Below are positions 1 through 12,398 of a DNA stretch of 64,000 nucleotides, one piece after another. The stretch is taken from NCBI GenBank assembly GCA_009823505.1, contig VZQC01003052.1, positions 1,794,707 through 1,858,706 of the forward strand, written 5' to 3'. The first letter of the stretch is position 1, and the number at the start of each line of letters is the position of its first letter. The notes beneath the pieces are model-generated. The model saw only the letters and a program-made list of their open reading frames with translations. It made no database searches and was not told the origin of the DNA. Both the position numbers and the translations under genes were made by a program. Source of the stretch: Rhizomys pruinosus (taxonomy: Eukaryota > Chordata > Mammalia > Rodentia > Spalacidae).

Positions 1-1885
1 TTCCCACCTCTCCACAGCAAATGAAGGCCCTGTTCTTTGACCTAACCCTGCACAAGCCTGGCATTGTTATACTTTTCTGAGTCTTGGTGCTCCCTGTTTT
101 AGCTTAGGCAAAGAAATCCTGTGTATTTGAAAAGCATATGAAGAGACCAGTCATGCTAAGAACTGATTATGCCAAATATGAGGAGCAAACACTTGCACTT
201 CACTAATTATTAAGACTGATTCACAACCTTGGGTTCTTCAGATCCACTGCCTACATACTGCTCTCTGCACTGACTTGGCTCGGTTCTCCATGCATCAATT
301 CCATTTTCACTTAGCCATTTTAACTCCCTGGGGAGCTCTGGAAAATTGAAGAAATCAGAAGACAGCAGCTCAGCGGGATCCCAGAGAGATTGAAGGCTGA
401 GGCCAAGCCCAGGAATGAAATAATGGAAAAACACTTTGGGTTTAAGTCAAAAGAAGTTAAATTGCGATTTTTGCAAGAATAGGTGCTGGTTATTCTTTGG
501 TTGAAAAAAATAATCCTAAAACAGGTAACGCTGCTCACTCAGGAGTGATGTGAAAAATGACAGTAATTCCAAGCTCTGGACGCCTCAACTCCTTTCATAT
601 TGTGGTTGTTTTGTGCTCACTGTACCAAGGAAAACACTTTTCACAGTCCTGTAGTTCTGAAATGAGATGTCCTTCTCATGTTTATCTGTTGTTTTTAATT
701 TAATTCGTTGAATTATGAGCATAAAGCTCTAGAAAGGAACAATGCTGAGAAAGGATGGTTGCTGAAGGACTGAGAAATCAGGCAAAAGTTGAAATAATTA
801 CAGTTTCCTTACTTTTTCCTTACCCCACTTGCATCAACCTTTCTCTCTGTATTAGGACATTTCTTTATTGAACATTATTGATGCTCTATCTTTTTTTAGA
901 GAATAGACTGACTGAAATATATTCACATACCATACATGCTACTCCAAAGTATATGATTTGGTGGTTTTCAGTCAATTCTGAGCCGAATGACTTTTACTAG
1001 CATCCAATAAATGTTCAAGCTGACCATCACCCTCACAAGAAATGCATACCTACCAGCAGAAGCTCAGCATCCCTCGTTACCCTCACTCTGGATGGTATTT
1101 ATGTACTTTCTGACATTATGGATTTGTCTAGTGTGGCCATTTCAAGGAAGTGAATCTCATGTTTGTCTTTCAGTGTGGGCCCTGGAAATTCCCATTCAGT
1201 CTCTACATGTTCTCTCTGGGGTCCTCTCCTGGGTCCTCTTTCTATTTTACTCTCTCCAGTACTTATTGCTGTCCAAAAGCTTTGCTTCCTCAGCTGAAGA
1301 CCTGCAGCTTTATCTCTGGTTTAGATCTCCCGTCTAGACCTCCGATTCCTGTAGCCACTGTCTGCTGTGAAGTTTTCCTTGAACTTCTCAGACTTAACAT
1401 TGTAAAATCAAACTCACTCCTCCTCAACCCTCAAAGTCTCCTCCTCTTCTTCATCCTTCAGTATTCCTTATCTCACTGCCTACCTAGATTTCAAATTCAG
1501 TTTTCGTTTCTTTTCCAACTTGCTAGCGTTGTTCTTAGCTTCAGGCCTTTGCTGCAGATATGATGAGAAGCAATCATAGCCCTTCTTTTTAATCTCCCCC
1601 AAGTTATTTCACCTTTTTGGCTTGACTCACTCATTTTAGGTCGCAATAATTTTTTCAAAGCAGTCAGCTTTGAAGAAGCAAGACCTCCAAGAAAAGATTG
1701 GGGGACCTTTTCCATGATCTCATGACATGGTGTGCTGTGACAATCACAGCATTTTTCATAGACTTGAAATCACCACTCTCCTTGCTTCTATCTCCCAATA
1801 GACATGAAGTTGGTGGGGACAGGTGTATTGTATCTGCTCTTCACTATGCTGCCTCTGTCTTGAGCACATGGTAAGTGCTCAGTAA
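1..1885. other. Unique sequence, no gene recognised
   Basis: I see no repeat or gene here apart from weak hints. Positions 1190-1470 are rich in C and T. The last 30 bases before the B1 at 1886 (TAAGTGCTCAGTAAT) resemble the 3' end of a MIR. A 74-codon minus-strand open frame at 210-434 reads plausibly as protein but matches no family I know and starts at GTG. Confidence 0.5.
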
Positions 1886-2016
1886 TGCCAGTGTTGCAGT
1901 GCATACCTTTAATCCCAGCACTTGGGAGGCAAAGACAGGCTGATCTCTATGAGATTGAGACCAGCCTGGTCTACACAGCTACCGGGGACTACAGAGAGAT
2001 CCTGTCTCAAAAAAAC
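1886..2016 (+). repeat. B1 SINE (diverged)
   Basis: 7SL-derived B1. The Pol III A-box region (cctttaatcccagcacttgg), the 'agaccagcctggtctacac' middle and the 'cctgtctcaaaaaaa' end are readable. It is diverged and its poly(A) is short, so it is an old copy. Confidence 0.9.
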
Positions 2017-3925
2017 CCTGTACAATAACAAGTTAGCATTGCACTATATGAGCAATGAACATGGTACAATTCTACCTCAGTAATGGTAGTTACTAATACA
2101 AATTATTTTTGCTTTTTTATTTCTTCATTGTGAGAACTGTTCATCATAGGACCCTTATCAGATACAAATGGCTTCTTTATTTATAAGGTAACAGAGAACC
2201 AGACAAATTATTCAAATGTGAGTTTAATGTTTATTATCAGCTTAATTTTAAAAGTTTAATTAGAGAGCTTAGTCTAATATTCCACCTGTTCTTGACCTTC
2301 TTTCCTGAAACTGACTTCTTCGTGCTTTATCTTGTTCACCTGAAAATGAGGATTATTAAATCCTATGCCATTGGGATGTTGTGAAAATATCACATGAGAC
2401 ATGAGGTTACCATCACTCTAAAAAGAATGGCCAGCAAGAAATCCCAGAGACTCGCCTTGTTCTTCAATGCTAATACAAGGATGTTAGCCAAACTGAAACA
2501 CTCACATGAGCACTATCACAACAGTCTTAAGTTTTTTGGGGGGGATTGCATGGGCCTTGTGTTGAAACCCCCCCAAAGATAACCTGATAAAGATCTAGCC
2601 CCTGACATCATGCTACTTTGCACTCTCTTGTATGATTTGTTGCAGATAAGGTAGGCACCAATACGATTTTCTTTTTCAGCTACCTTGGTCGAGCAATGCA
2701 TCTGTTTTTCACTATTCCACTATCCATGCAGTTCAAAGTCTTAAAAACAGGGCTTGATTCTCCACAGGAGAAAGTGTGATTATGTTAACACATTAAGGAT
2801 TGCTGAGGAAAGTCACCTATTGTCTGATAAATTCATAATTACAGGTTGCATCTCTGTTCTTGTAGAGGCACCATAACAGTCTCTTCCTTTTTAATTCTGC
2901 TGGTAGAGAGGAAGACTTTAAATCATTTAGGAGACCAGCTGTGTTGTACTTCGGCTGCAAAACACAAAAGTTCTGAAGTGTGTTTGGCATATATTCCGAA
3001 GCAAAGCATACGCTGCTTATGCAGGCAAAATGTCCTGGGCCTGCAGATGCCTGGAGAAGTTACGTGGGAATTTTATACATATGTAGTACATCAACACCAG
3101 CGCCCTCACTGCTGAGTACACACTGTGTCACTCTTTCCTTCTGTCTCACATCTTGTAAGTAGGCATCCGTTCAACTTGGAACCGTACAGCCAGATCATTT
3201 TAGAATAAGAGGAGCTTTAGCAACAATCTCATCTAATGCTCACATTTCACAGATATAAAGAAAACAAAGGCCATAAAACCCATGAGTTCCACGTGATTCT
3301 ATGTTCTGATTCGTGCCTTGAATTTGATAGAGCCGGTCGCCAGAAAGACGCATATTTTCAAAGCAAAGTCCACAGGAAAGCACCTAGATTAAAAATAAAC
3401 AGATGGGAGGAGAGAAGAGCCCAATGTTTAAATTGGGAAGCATGGCTCTCAAAGACTCAAAGCCTGCTTCCAATAGCCAATACCAACTTTCCTACTCAAA
3501 ATGATTCCTGTGTCTTCCAGGAAGGTCAATGGCCAACAGAAAGAGAACTGACTCCTCTGAGATGCTTGGTTTTTGAGTTGAAGAAGAGAAATTTCATTTC
3601 TCCAAAGCAAATCAATTTCCAAATCCTTTCTTTAGGATAATGTTCAGTAAGATAAAGTCCACTTTCCCTCAACTGCCCTTCCAGAATCATCTTCCTCCAT
3701 TTGCTAACCCCTGGCCGCACTGAACTCTTAAAGGTGCCTAATTTGCCAGGCTATGCCCATTTATGATTTTCCCTTTAAGTTTATTTTAAAATTTCTGTCT
3801 GGAACATTCTTCCAAGTTTCTCCACCTGGTCTATTTCTACTCTTTCTTTAAAGTCTAGCTCCAGTGTAGGTAGGCTCTGCTCTGAAGGCTCTGCCTACTT
3901 TTTAGTAGTCAGCTAGTAGATCAAT
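2017..3925. other. Unique sequence with a weak MIR/L2 hint
   Basis: No gene is recognised. Around 3215-3300 the text 'catttcacagatataaagaaaac' recalls the MIR/L2 phrase for an 'attttacagatgaggaaac' stretch, but it is too short to call. Open frames here, such as 3236-3640 plus, show no recognisable domain and are within chance expectation. Confidence 0.4.

Positions 3926-3967
<42 letters not shown>
3926..3967. repeat. (CT)n microsatellite
   Basis: About 21 near-perfect CT dinucleotides. Confidence 0.97.
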
Positions 3968-3970
<3 letters not shown>

Positions 3971-4275
3971 TTCTGTAGCACTGGTACTCTTCTTTATTAC
4001 AGTTCTTACGTACTGCAGGGCAATATTTTCTAAAGAAATATATCTTAGTCATCAAATGTTAAACTGACAAGTATGTGAAGTGTATTGAATCTTCATTCAT
4101 CCTGTAATGCAAGGCCCTTCAGACTCACAAATATCTCATAGTTTCTTATTTGAAAACTTTCTTTTGTAGACATATTCACACATGGATATCTAATCATTGC
4201 TGCTTGTGTTTGAAATATTCTTCTGAACACAAATATAATTTTGACCTCTGTTAAGAACATTAAGGATAAAAAGTA

Positions 4276-4485
4276 GGGGCTGAAAAGATGACTCAGTGGT
4301 GAAGATAAGTGGCCACTCTTGGAGTAGACCCAGGTTTGGGGTTTCATTCCTAGCACCCACATGGTGGCTAACAATTGTATGGAATTCCACTTCCAAGGGA
4401 TCTGATGCCCTCTTCTGACCTCTGGGGGCACTGCATGATTTAACCATATACATACAGGCATTACACACATTAAATAAATTGAAAG
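4276..4485 (+). repeat. B2-type SINE (old)
   Basis: tRNA-derived head 'ggggctgaaaagatgactcag', B-box region 'ggtttggggtttcattcc', then 'cccacatggtggctaac' and 'ctgatgccctcttctgacc'. It ends in an A-rich tail. Several internal changes mark it as an older copy. Confidence 0.9.
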
Positions 4486-7400
4486 AAAGAAAGGAAAAGA
4501 AAGAAAGTATTTTTAAAGACTTCTGGGTTCCACTAAAGCCATATCTCTTATCGCCACTTCTGAATCAGATCTCAAAGATCACCTACCACCTGCTTTACTC
4601 AGTGGTGGGGACGCTGTCCTTCCTTATTCTTGGAACCAGAAGTGCCCTGCTATTTTTTACAAGAGTTTTCAGCAAGATGTCCACAGAGACCTGGAAACCT
4701 TAAATACTTTAGGTAGACAAAATCTTCTTAAAAATCCTCTTTTGTCCCTAAGACTTTGCCTTCATGAGACTTCTCACAACTTTCTACATCTAGCTTAGTT
4801 CAAAAATCATTATTTTCTACAAAGTCTCAGTTCTTGGTAATTTTCTTAAAGCACATTTTCTCTTCAATTTGATTTTTGCAATTTTATCATAGAGTGCTTT
4901 TAAATCAATGAAATGTTTGTAACTTTCTAGTGTGATTAGTAACGTGTAGCATAGGGGAGGAGAAGAGTCTGGGACTCCTGAAGGCCCAACAATTAGAGAT
5001 AGGAAATTTCATTAAAGCAGTTTCAAAGACACTTCAATTCCACATTAATACAGTAATGACCATCTTAAATATATGTGAAGAATTTTTAAATGACACGAGT
5101 TCCAAAACCCCTCCCCAGTGGCTTTCACAGTACTTGGAATTCCTTCTCCATATTTCAGAATAACAGCTATGAAGAGCCCTTCCAAATGTAAATATGACAA
5201 TCTCTTATACTATTAAGATCATTATCAATAACAGCATAGTTTAGAGCAGAGTTAGTCCAGGTATACAGGGCACCAAACAGGTATCCTTTTATGGGGAAGA
5301 TCAAGGAAGCCTTGGGAACAAGGAGGGCTAAGCAGGGGCAGGCATCAAGGCTGTTGCACAGAATAGGGGCGTAGACTCAACACAGAGGCACTTTAAATAC
5401 ATTTTGGGAGGGATTGATTTTCCAAGTGACTACAAGAGGGGCTTGGGCCTATTCTAGAGCAGAGTTCTGCAGGTCATAACATCTTTTTGCCAACATAACA
5501 TCTCCTGACAACTACATTTTTCCCATCCCTCCATGAGGGAAATGACTTCTTCCTGTTCAGAAGGCTCTGGGGAGGCACAGTAACTCAGTGGCATAGGCAG
5601 GGATACTTCACCTCCTTCCTCATGTGAGTCTTCTGCTAGAAATTGAATAGTTCTTTCTGTTTTCGTTTTAGAATTTTTTGATACCCTTTTGGAAATCATA
5701 CTTGTTATAGCATCTCTTTCTAACATTCCTTCATTGAGAATGTTGTTAAAATACGATAAACTCTTGCCCAATACATAAATCACTTGAGAACATGTTAGCT
5801 AGTGAGAAGCGATCTTGAATAATGCAAATATGCTTTTGGCCATGTTTCCTACGAAATGCGATTTGTCTCCCTTTTCTCTTAGGGCATAACAAGGCTCTCT
5901 TATCCATAAATACTGAATTCGAACAATTGCATGAATGCTTCCTTTTCTCCCTTAGAAGAGGGTAATTGTATCTATGAAATGATCTCCTTGATAGATAATA
6001 ACAATCAAGATTAGTGTACTTGTCTTTCAGGCTCAGAGATAGTAGACCTATCCTCAAAAAAGAGGATAAGAATATGATAATATTTTCTTCAATAGAATTT
6101 TTCTTGCTCTCCTCATCAACTCAACCCCAGCTGCCTTCCACCAGGAAGACTGGCTTTCCTCCTCATTCCCCTGACACAAATGCATACAAAGTTGGTTTTC
6201 TCCATTTAAAAAGCAGATCTGTTTGCAAACAGGAAGCTGCAGAAGTGGGAGGGTGTGAACAAGGCAAACTGGAGGACACTTCTGAAAATGCAGCAGTAGA
6301 GCAGGATTTAGCGGCTCTACCTAGCTACAGAGCGCTATGCCCAAGCCGGTTTGTCTCCAGTGATTCAGGACAAACCTCAATCTCACTGTTCTGAGGCCTA
6401 GCGACAAACTCAAGGCTCTGAAGGGAAACCATGGGGTTTCCTCTCTTGTCCTCAGAGAGTAGAGAAACTGCTGCTGACAAGCATTGCCAGGAAAGCTGGA
6501 AAGGAAGACTACCTCGGACATCCAAATTATCTGATGGAATCCCACACACCACCACCTGCTGTCCCTCCAAAACCCTGAAATAGAGCCAGGGTTTCTGCTG
6601 TCAGCTTGTTGCCCTGGGGGAGTGGCATCAAAGCCCAGATCCATCTCAGGAACATATGTCTGGCACTGAGGAGAGGTCACCATCAAGTCAGTACCCAGAT
6701 CAAGCCATGGCCCGTCTGGACTGATGCCAAAGGGGACATAAAATGGAAAAACTTCATTCCTTCAACCCAAACCACTGAACCCAGAAGCCCAGGTATGTAT
6801 CTGAGAGGGAGAACCACATTGACTTCATTTTAATCATCTTTGACATGCTCTTACATGTCAAATACTGTTTCAAGTCAATAATAAACGACTCATCAAATAG
6901 ACTAGTGACCGACAGCAACGGGTGTAGCTGACACTCTAGAAATCTAGAGTAGTAATTGCATTCACAGTAATATGAGACCTCTTGACAGACAACTGTGAAA
7001 AATTCTTTCTAGGGAGTTAATTTGGCCCTAAAATATCCTCATGGAGCCGATTACTATAGAAAACACTCAGAAGGCAGAACGCATAGGCCAGATATTCACA
7101 AAGTATCTGACATGTCGGTTTTCTTCTATGTCTTGAGGCTTATTATCCCAAAAATCTATCACTGTGGGGCCAAACAGAAGTGATTGCTATAGAAACATCA
7201 GTCGCTAATGAAGACACAGCCTCTCAAAAAGCTTGAATCTTCTCATGCCCTCATAATCTTTTTTGAAGTTAGTGAGAACAATTATCTCTCAGTTAAAGTT
7301 GATGTGGCAGATTTGTGATTCCGATTTTGGCAGTTTGGCCAAATTATTAAATAACAACAACAGAGTCAATAACTAAGAAATTGATCTACAGAAAACCAGA

Positions 7401-7543
7401 GATGCCTTTGAAGCAGGGCATGCCCAGGGAGCGGGTGGCCTGCACCTCTTTTTTGGTGCTCTGAGCTGACCTTCTCTCTCATTCTCTTCTTGTATACCAA
7501 GCAGGCACAGAAAGTTCTCTATGTAAATTAGAAAAAGATATAC
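4486..7543. other. Unique sequence, no gene recognised
   Basis: About 3 kb without a recognisable SINE or LINE. The longest open frames, minus 5454-5783 and minus 5746-6057, overlap each other. Neither shows a known domain, a convincing splice context or codon bias, so I treat them as chance. Positions 6200-6830 are slightly richer in G and C than the surroundings. Confidence 0.4.

Positions 7544-7606
<63 letters not shown>
7544..7606. repeat. (GATA)n microsatellite
   Basis: About 15 GATA/TAGA units with one interruption (gataaataga) near the 3' end. A repeat of this length is expected to vary in copy number. Confidence 0.98.
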
Positions 7607-7610
<4 letters not shown>

Positions 7611-8774
7611 GGCCTCGAATACTTGGCATTACAAGTATCTGACTTCTTAAAAGCAAGAAGTACATTTGCCTGTTGCTTTGTGCCTTAAAGATGTCAAAAT
7701 GATTGCTAAATGTTGTATAGTTTCAAAAAAAATGTTACTTAAATTTGTGACTCATAACTTTCACCAGGGGCTCAGCAAGACAACTTCTGTGTGAGAAAAG
7801 CAGACTTATAAACAGCCAAAGCAAGATCAAGTCCAGGCTTGAGAGCTATGAAGTGGGGTGCCTGCTTGGAAGGAAGCCAGCTCCTAAGCCAGGGATGGAC
7901 GGGATAGGGACAATCTGCAGGTCCCTAAGCACTGTATTGCCTTGTGGGATCTGTACAACCAAAGGACTGTGCAACAGAGAACTTACGGTGAGAAACAAAT
8001 GTCTTATAAATGCTTCTGATTCCATTTCAATTCTTCCCAAGGTTTAGATTAAAATAAGGCCATCAAATGTACACATGGGCTGTGCGACCTTTCTGAGAAG
8101 GTTGCTTTCTTTACATGGGCAACTTTTCTTCTTGACTGCATTATGGATGTATCCATCTAAACTCACAGCAAATCATTTTCAACATGTTGACATGTAGTGA
8201 ATAATTCCTTTCCACTGTGGTAACCACCTGCCCACTCATTCCAATTCATCTTAGATGATTCCCGATTAGGGACCCCTGGCCTGTCAAGTCAAGTGTGCTG
8301 AAGAAACAAAGCATTGTGCTCAGTTACTTAAAAACACATGAGCAGCACTAATGCCTTGGAGTCTGATGAGCTAGCAGATCAGGCCCAAATATCTGCTTAA
8401 TCAGTACTGTGTGTGTATTCCCCAGGCAGCCACATTGCGCAGGCTGAATATACAGATCTTCCTGCTGTCGCTTATCATCACACATAGAACTGCAGATTGT
8501 GTATAAGCAGTGGGATATATGGATTTTCTATGTTCAGATTCAAACAAGGAGAAAAAGAAACAAAATATGTTTCTAGTGATGTTTCCACCTTGGAAGTTTA
8601 TACCTGTATTAGATTGCTCTAAGTTACAGAAACCAATACCAAGGTCATGTGACTTTCCTCTATTCCATGCATGAAGAGAAAGAGAATTCTAGTAATTCCT
8701 ATTTCTCTTCACAGCCACATGCTTTCTTAGTCTAGAAGGTAAGATTTTTTTATTCACTCTGAACTAAACTCTTT
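7607..8774. other. Unique sequence, no gene recognised
   Basis: No gene is recognised. An NFI-like palindrome (TTGGC, six bases, GCCAA) lies just upstream of this stretch at 7327-7342. The 7140-7400 and 8390-8560 intervals look like low-repeat unique DNA that may contain non-coding conservation, but nothing in the sequence alone proves it. Confidence 0.35.
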
Positions 8775-9006
8775 TTTGTTAATTTTTATTTATTTATTAT
8801 TTTTTATGTGTATGAGTGTACTGTCTGCATGTAGGTTGGTGCACCCATGTCGTGCAATGCCATGGAGGTCAGAAGAGGGTGTCATATTCCCCTGGAACTG
8901 GAGCCAAAGATGATTCTCAGCCACCATATAAGTGCTGGGAATCAAACCCGGGTCCTCTGCCAGAGCAGTCGGTGCTATTAACTGCTGAGCCATCTCTCCA
9001 AGTCCC
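8775..9006 (-). repeat. B2-type SINE
   Basis: Read on the minus strand: head complement of 'gctgagccatctctcca', B-box 'aatcaaacccgggtcctc' in reverse, and an AT-rich tail at 8775-8806. The flanks gaactaaactctt (8761) and gagctaaattctt (about 9009) form an imperfect TSD. It lacks the 17-bp internal duplication and belongs to the GCTCAG-head lineage. Confidence 0.95.
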
Positions 9007-9067
9007 CTGAGCTAAATTCTTAATTCAGCTATTTTTCAAACATAGCTATAACTCTACAAGAGAAAAA

Positions 9068-9226
9068 CTTTTTTTTTTTTTTGGTCTTTTTGAGACAGGG
9101 TCTCGCTTTAGTCCCAGCTAGCCTGGAGCTCACTTTGTAGACCAGGCTGACCTTGAACTCACAGAGATCCACCTGCCTCTGCCTCCTGAGTTCTGGGAGC
9201 AAAGGTGTGTGCCACCCTGCCCAGCT
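9068..9226 (-). repeat. B1 SINE
   Basis: Reverse-oriented B1 with a T tract at its left, then 'ggtctttttgagacagggtctc', 'gtagaccaggctgacc' and the terminal 'gccaccctgcccagc'. Confidence 0.95.
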
Positions 9227-12126
9227 AATGAGAACAACTCTTAAGATACTGGTATGCCCATCTCTGACCAAGGTAGATACAAGAGCCATATTTCCTCTCC
9301 CACCTGAAACAACTCAGTGGTTGGGAAAGGCACTGTCTATAAAGCAATGGTTTCCAAGTCACTGGACAACAGATGATAGCAAGCCACTGCTGCAGTTCTC
9401 TGCCTGTATGACCCCAGCCTGTGGCACGAGTGAAGGGGACATACCCAGGTGGTGCAGGTGAAATGTTAAGACGGCTGAGGGTCCAGGTAGGTGAGTGTGG
9501 CTTTGCAGGTTATGCATGATAGAAAGACAGGAGTCTAGATATATTTTCTGGAATACGAAAGTACAGTCTTTACATCTAAGCAGGTTCCAGTCACCAAGGC
9601 CAGTGGCCAGTCAAATGATCAACAGTCACTCATGCAAATTTGACTGTCTGTTAAGGCTCTCTCACACAAACACCACTGATTAGCAATCTGAATAGAACCC
9701 TCTCCCTTACTTAGGATTCTCATACATTTTTCCATTGCAATGCATATGGACAAAGAATATTTCATGGACTTTGCCTCTTACAGATTTGTAAGGTGCTCTT
9801 TTGTATAGTAACTCTAAGTTCCACTACAAAACTTCCCCTTAGGAGTAGCATTTGAAGTGCAGGCCAGAAAATGAACAGGCTTTTGTTCTCTGATGCCTTC
9901 TGGGGTTGCCAAATAAAATGCAAGATGGCATGCAACGTTTGGACATATTTATACCTTTAAAAAATCTTTGTTATTTATCTAATTTTCATGCTTAACTTGG
10001 TGACTTTTTTCCTTTCCTAACTGCTCATTCCTACTCCCAAGCAATATTGTGTAGAAGAGTGCACCTAGATTTAACTATTCCAAATGAGATTAAAGAGGAA
10101 AGAAGAAGCACACACACACTGCAGTTCGTGCAGCTTTGTGGGTAAGTGGACATAGCCACTCGTGGCTCACTGGGAGGTAACGGCTCTGGCAGGAATATGC
10201 ACTTCAACTCTTGTTTCTTATAAACTCCACCATTTTCTTTTACTGTCTTTCACTTGATGGTTAGTCAAGGTCATGAATCCCATTCTGTTCTACCAATGAG
10301 ACAAAAGTCACAGCTGCCCAGTTCTCAGATTTTGGTATGTGGATAAAAGGCATACTGCCAGTCCAGTGCTTTTCCGTGTTCCTTGGAGCACACACCAACA
10401 TCCTATCCTGGGGATCTCAGGCTAGTGCTTCATCTGTGGGTCCTCCATCGTGCCAAGCACAGCCCACTTCGGAATGGTGCACTGCTTGTTCCTGCTGCTG
10501 GGCACACTGTCTATAGACAGCTCTGCGGTTCAGCTGTCTGTTCTGTGAGGCTACTCTCCTCCCTGCCTTACCTCAACCTTCTCGTCCTGTTTTACTGCTT
10601 CTCTGCTGACATACCTGCTTATTTGTTGTCACTGTCTGTCTGCTTTAATATTTATATCTATCCAACATTTGTGTGAAGTCTGAATCCCCAGTTTGGTAGT
10701 ACTGAGAGATAAAGCCATTCAGAAGGTAATTAGATCTAGAGGACAGGACCTGGTGCCTTTAAGAGAGCTAAAAGGTACTAGATTAAGCTCCTTTTATCCT
10801 TACATTCTAACATGTGCAGAAACAGAATTCCTCCTATCTGCAGGATAAGATTCCATCTTCAAAGCAGAAAGCAAGCCCTCACCAGACACCAGCTCTGAAA
10901 ATAAATGCATCTTGTACTTCCCAGCCTCCAGGATCATGAGCAAAACCATTACTTAGTTTGTAATGCGTTGTTATGTTGGTGCATGGCTGCACTAAGATAT
11001 CCTCTTTCATATACTAGAATGAATACTCAGGGCAGCAAGTTGATTTTATGCATTAGTATATCCTCAAAACCTAGAACAGATCCTGGCTTACATGTGGAAT
11101 TCAGTAACCACTAGTTAAAGTGATCAGTAACCTGGCTTGGGTTAGTTCTTCACTCTGAATGGACATGTCCTTGTCTGAGGATAACTTTCAGCTATGTTCT
11201 AACTGATTCTATAGAAAACAAGGCTACAGTTCACTAAATACAAAATATCTGTTGAATATAATCAACTAGGCTGATATGTAGGAATGACTTTGACAATATA
11301 GACATAATCTTCTCTAAAGGCTTTTATCTGACCTTGTAACCAAAAAGTTAGTGCTTATAATATAAACAAGCTCATATGACCTTACTCCCTCAGGACACCG
11401 ACTTGCTCTCCACCAAAGATAGTTTATGAATGAATGCATGAAGGCTTTACACATCAAAAACTGAAAGTAGCATGTTCTTCTCATTGCAAACAATGGGAGA
11501 AATTGAGTGGGTGTACTATTCTAGGCCTATGAATCAAAGGGCAAGATTCTTTGATAACAAAGGTGTGTCCTGACTTCTACTTCCCCATTTCATGTTGGAG
11601 ATACTGTGCCGATAAAGAATGAGCAAAGCCCTTGCTAAAGAGCACAGTTCCGAGAGACATCTGAAGGAACAGGTGCTTAGCAGTTCGGATCTGTACTTGG
11701 TCTTAAAACAAATGCTAAGAGTCAGGCTGTCTCTTTTTAAAGCATCACCATAACGTGGCTTAGAAATGCCAAACCTATACTGCATTATTTGAGCATTCTT
11801 ATGTGCAGGGCCACCTGACTCCCCCAACAGAGACCTCTGCTCATCATTTAACAGTATGTTTTTGTTTTTTTTTTGCTTTGGTTCTTCAAGGTTTATCTTG
11901 AAAAAAAAAAAAAAAACTCTCCAGTATAAATGTTCTTGTAAAGCATGAAATGTAATAGGGTAACACTTTCGCTGCCAGACTGATTAGGATGGATCATAGA
12001 TAGAAGCTTTGTGGAAACAGATTGAAGCCCAAAGTAGATGAATGATGGTCATCAGATTCTTGAGGTAGGGACTATAACACTGAGAGGGTCAACCATTTGG
12101 TGAAAGGAAACTAGCCATGTCATCAT
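9227..12126. other. Unique sequence, no gene recognised
   Basis: About 2.9 kb with no recognised SINE, LINE or gene. Short A/T tracts lie around 11860-11910. Open frames such as 10383-10676 plus and 11534-11827 minus have no recognisable homology. Confidence 0.4.
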
Positions 12127-12139
12127 GGACTTACTTCTT

Positions 12140-12385
12140 TTTTTTTAATTAATATTATTTATTTCTGTATGTGTATGAATGTACTGTCTGCATGCAAGTC
12201 TGTGCACCCGTGTCGTGCAATGCCACGGAGTTCAGAAGAGGTCTCGGATTCCCCTGGAACTGGAGTTCTCCTGGAATTGGAGCTTTAGACGGTTCTCAGC
12301 CGCCATGTGGGTGCTGGGGATCGAACCCGGGTCCTCTGTAAGAGCGGTCGGCGCTCTTAACCGCTAGGCCATCTCTCCAGCCCCC
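12140..12385 (-). repeat. B2-type SINE, young, 17-bp-duplication subfamily
   Basis: Flanked by a perfect 13-bp TSD (ggacttacttctt at 12127-12139 and 12386-12398). The internal promoter boxes are intact (reverse of GGTTCGATCCC). It carries the tandem 17-bp block at 12251-12267 and 12268-12284. The head reads GCCTAG. The perfect TSD implies recent insertion. Confidence 0.97.
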
Positions 12386-12398
12386 GGACTTACTTCTT

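Noticed and set aside
210..434. Minus-strand frame that reads like a protein (WDPAELLSSDFFNFPELP region)
   Set aside because: It begins at GTG, an upstream in-frame stop is close, there is no recognised family, and I found no splice sites I could defend.
2941..2990. Text 'gtacttcggctgcaaaacac' as a U6 snRNA start
   Set aside because: Only about 8 bases resemble U6 and the rest of the snRNA is absent.
5454..6057. Two overlapping minus-strand frames with an acidic segment
   Set aside because: No domain, no conserved motif, and the two frames overlap out of register. Chance is sufficient.
7544..7606. CRISPR-like regular repetition
   Set aside because: A simple tetranucleotide repeat with no spacers. 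The genome is mammalian.
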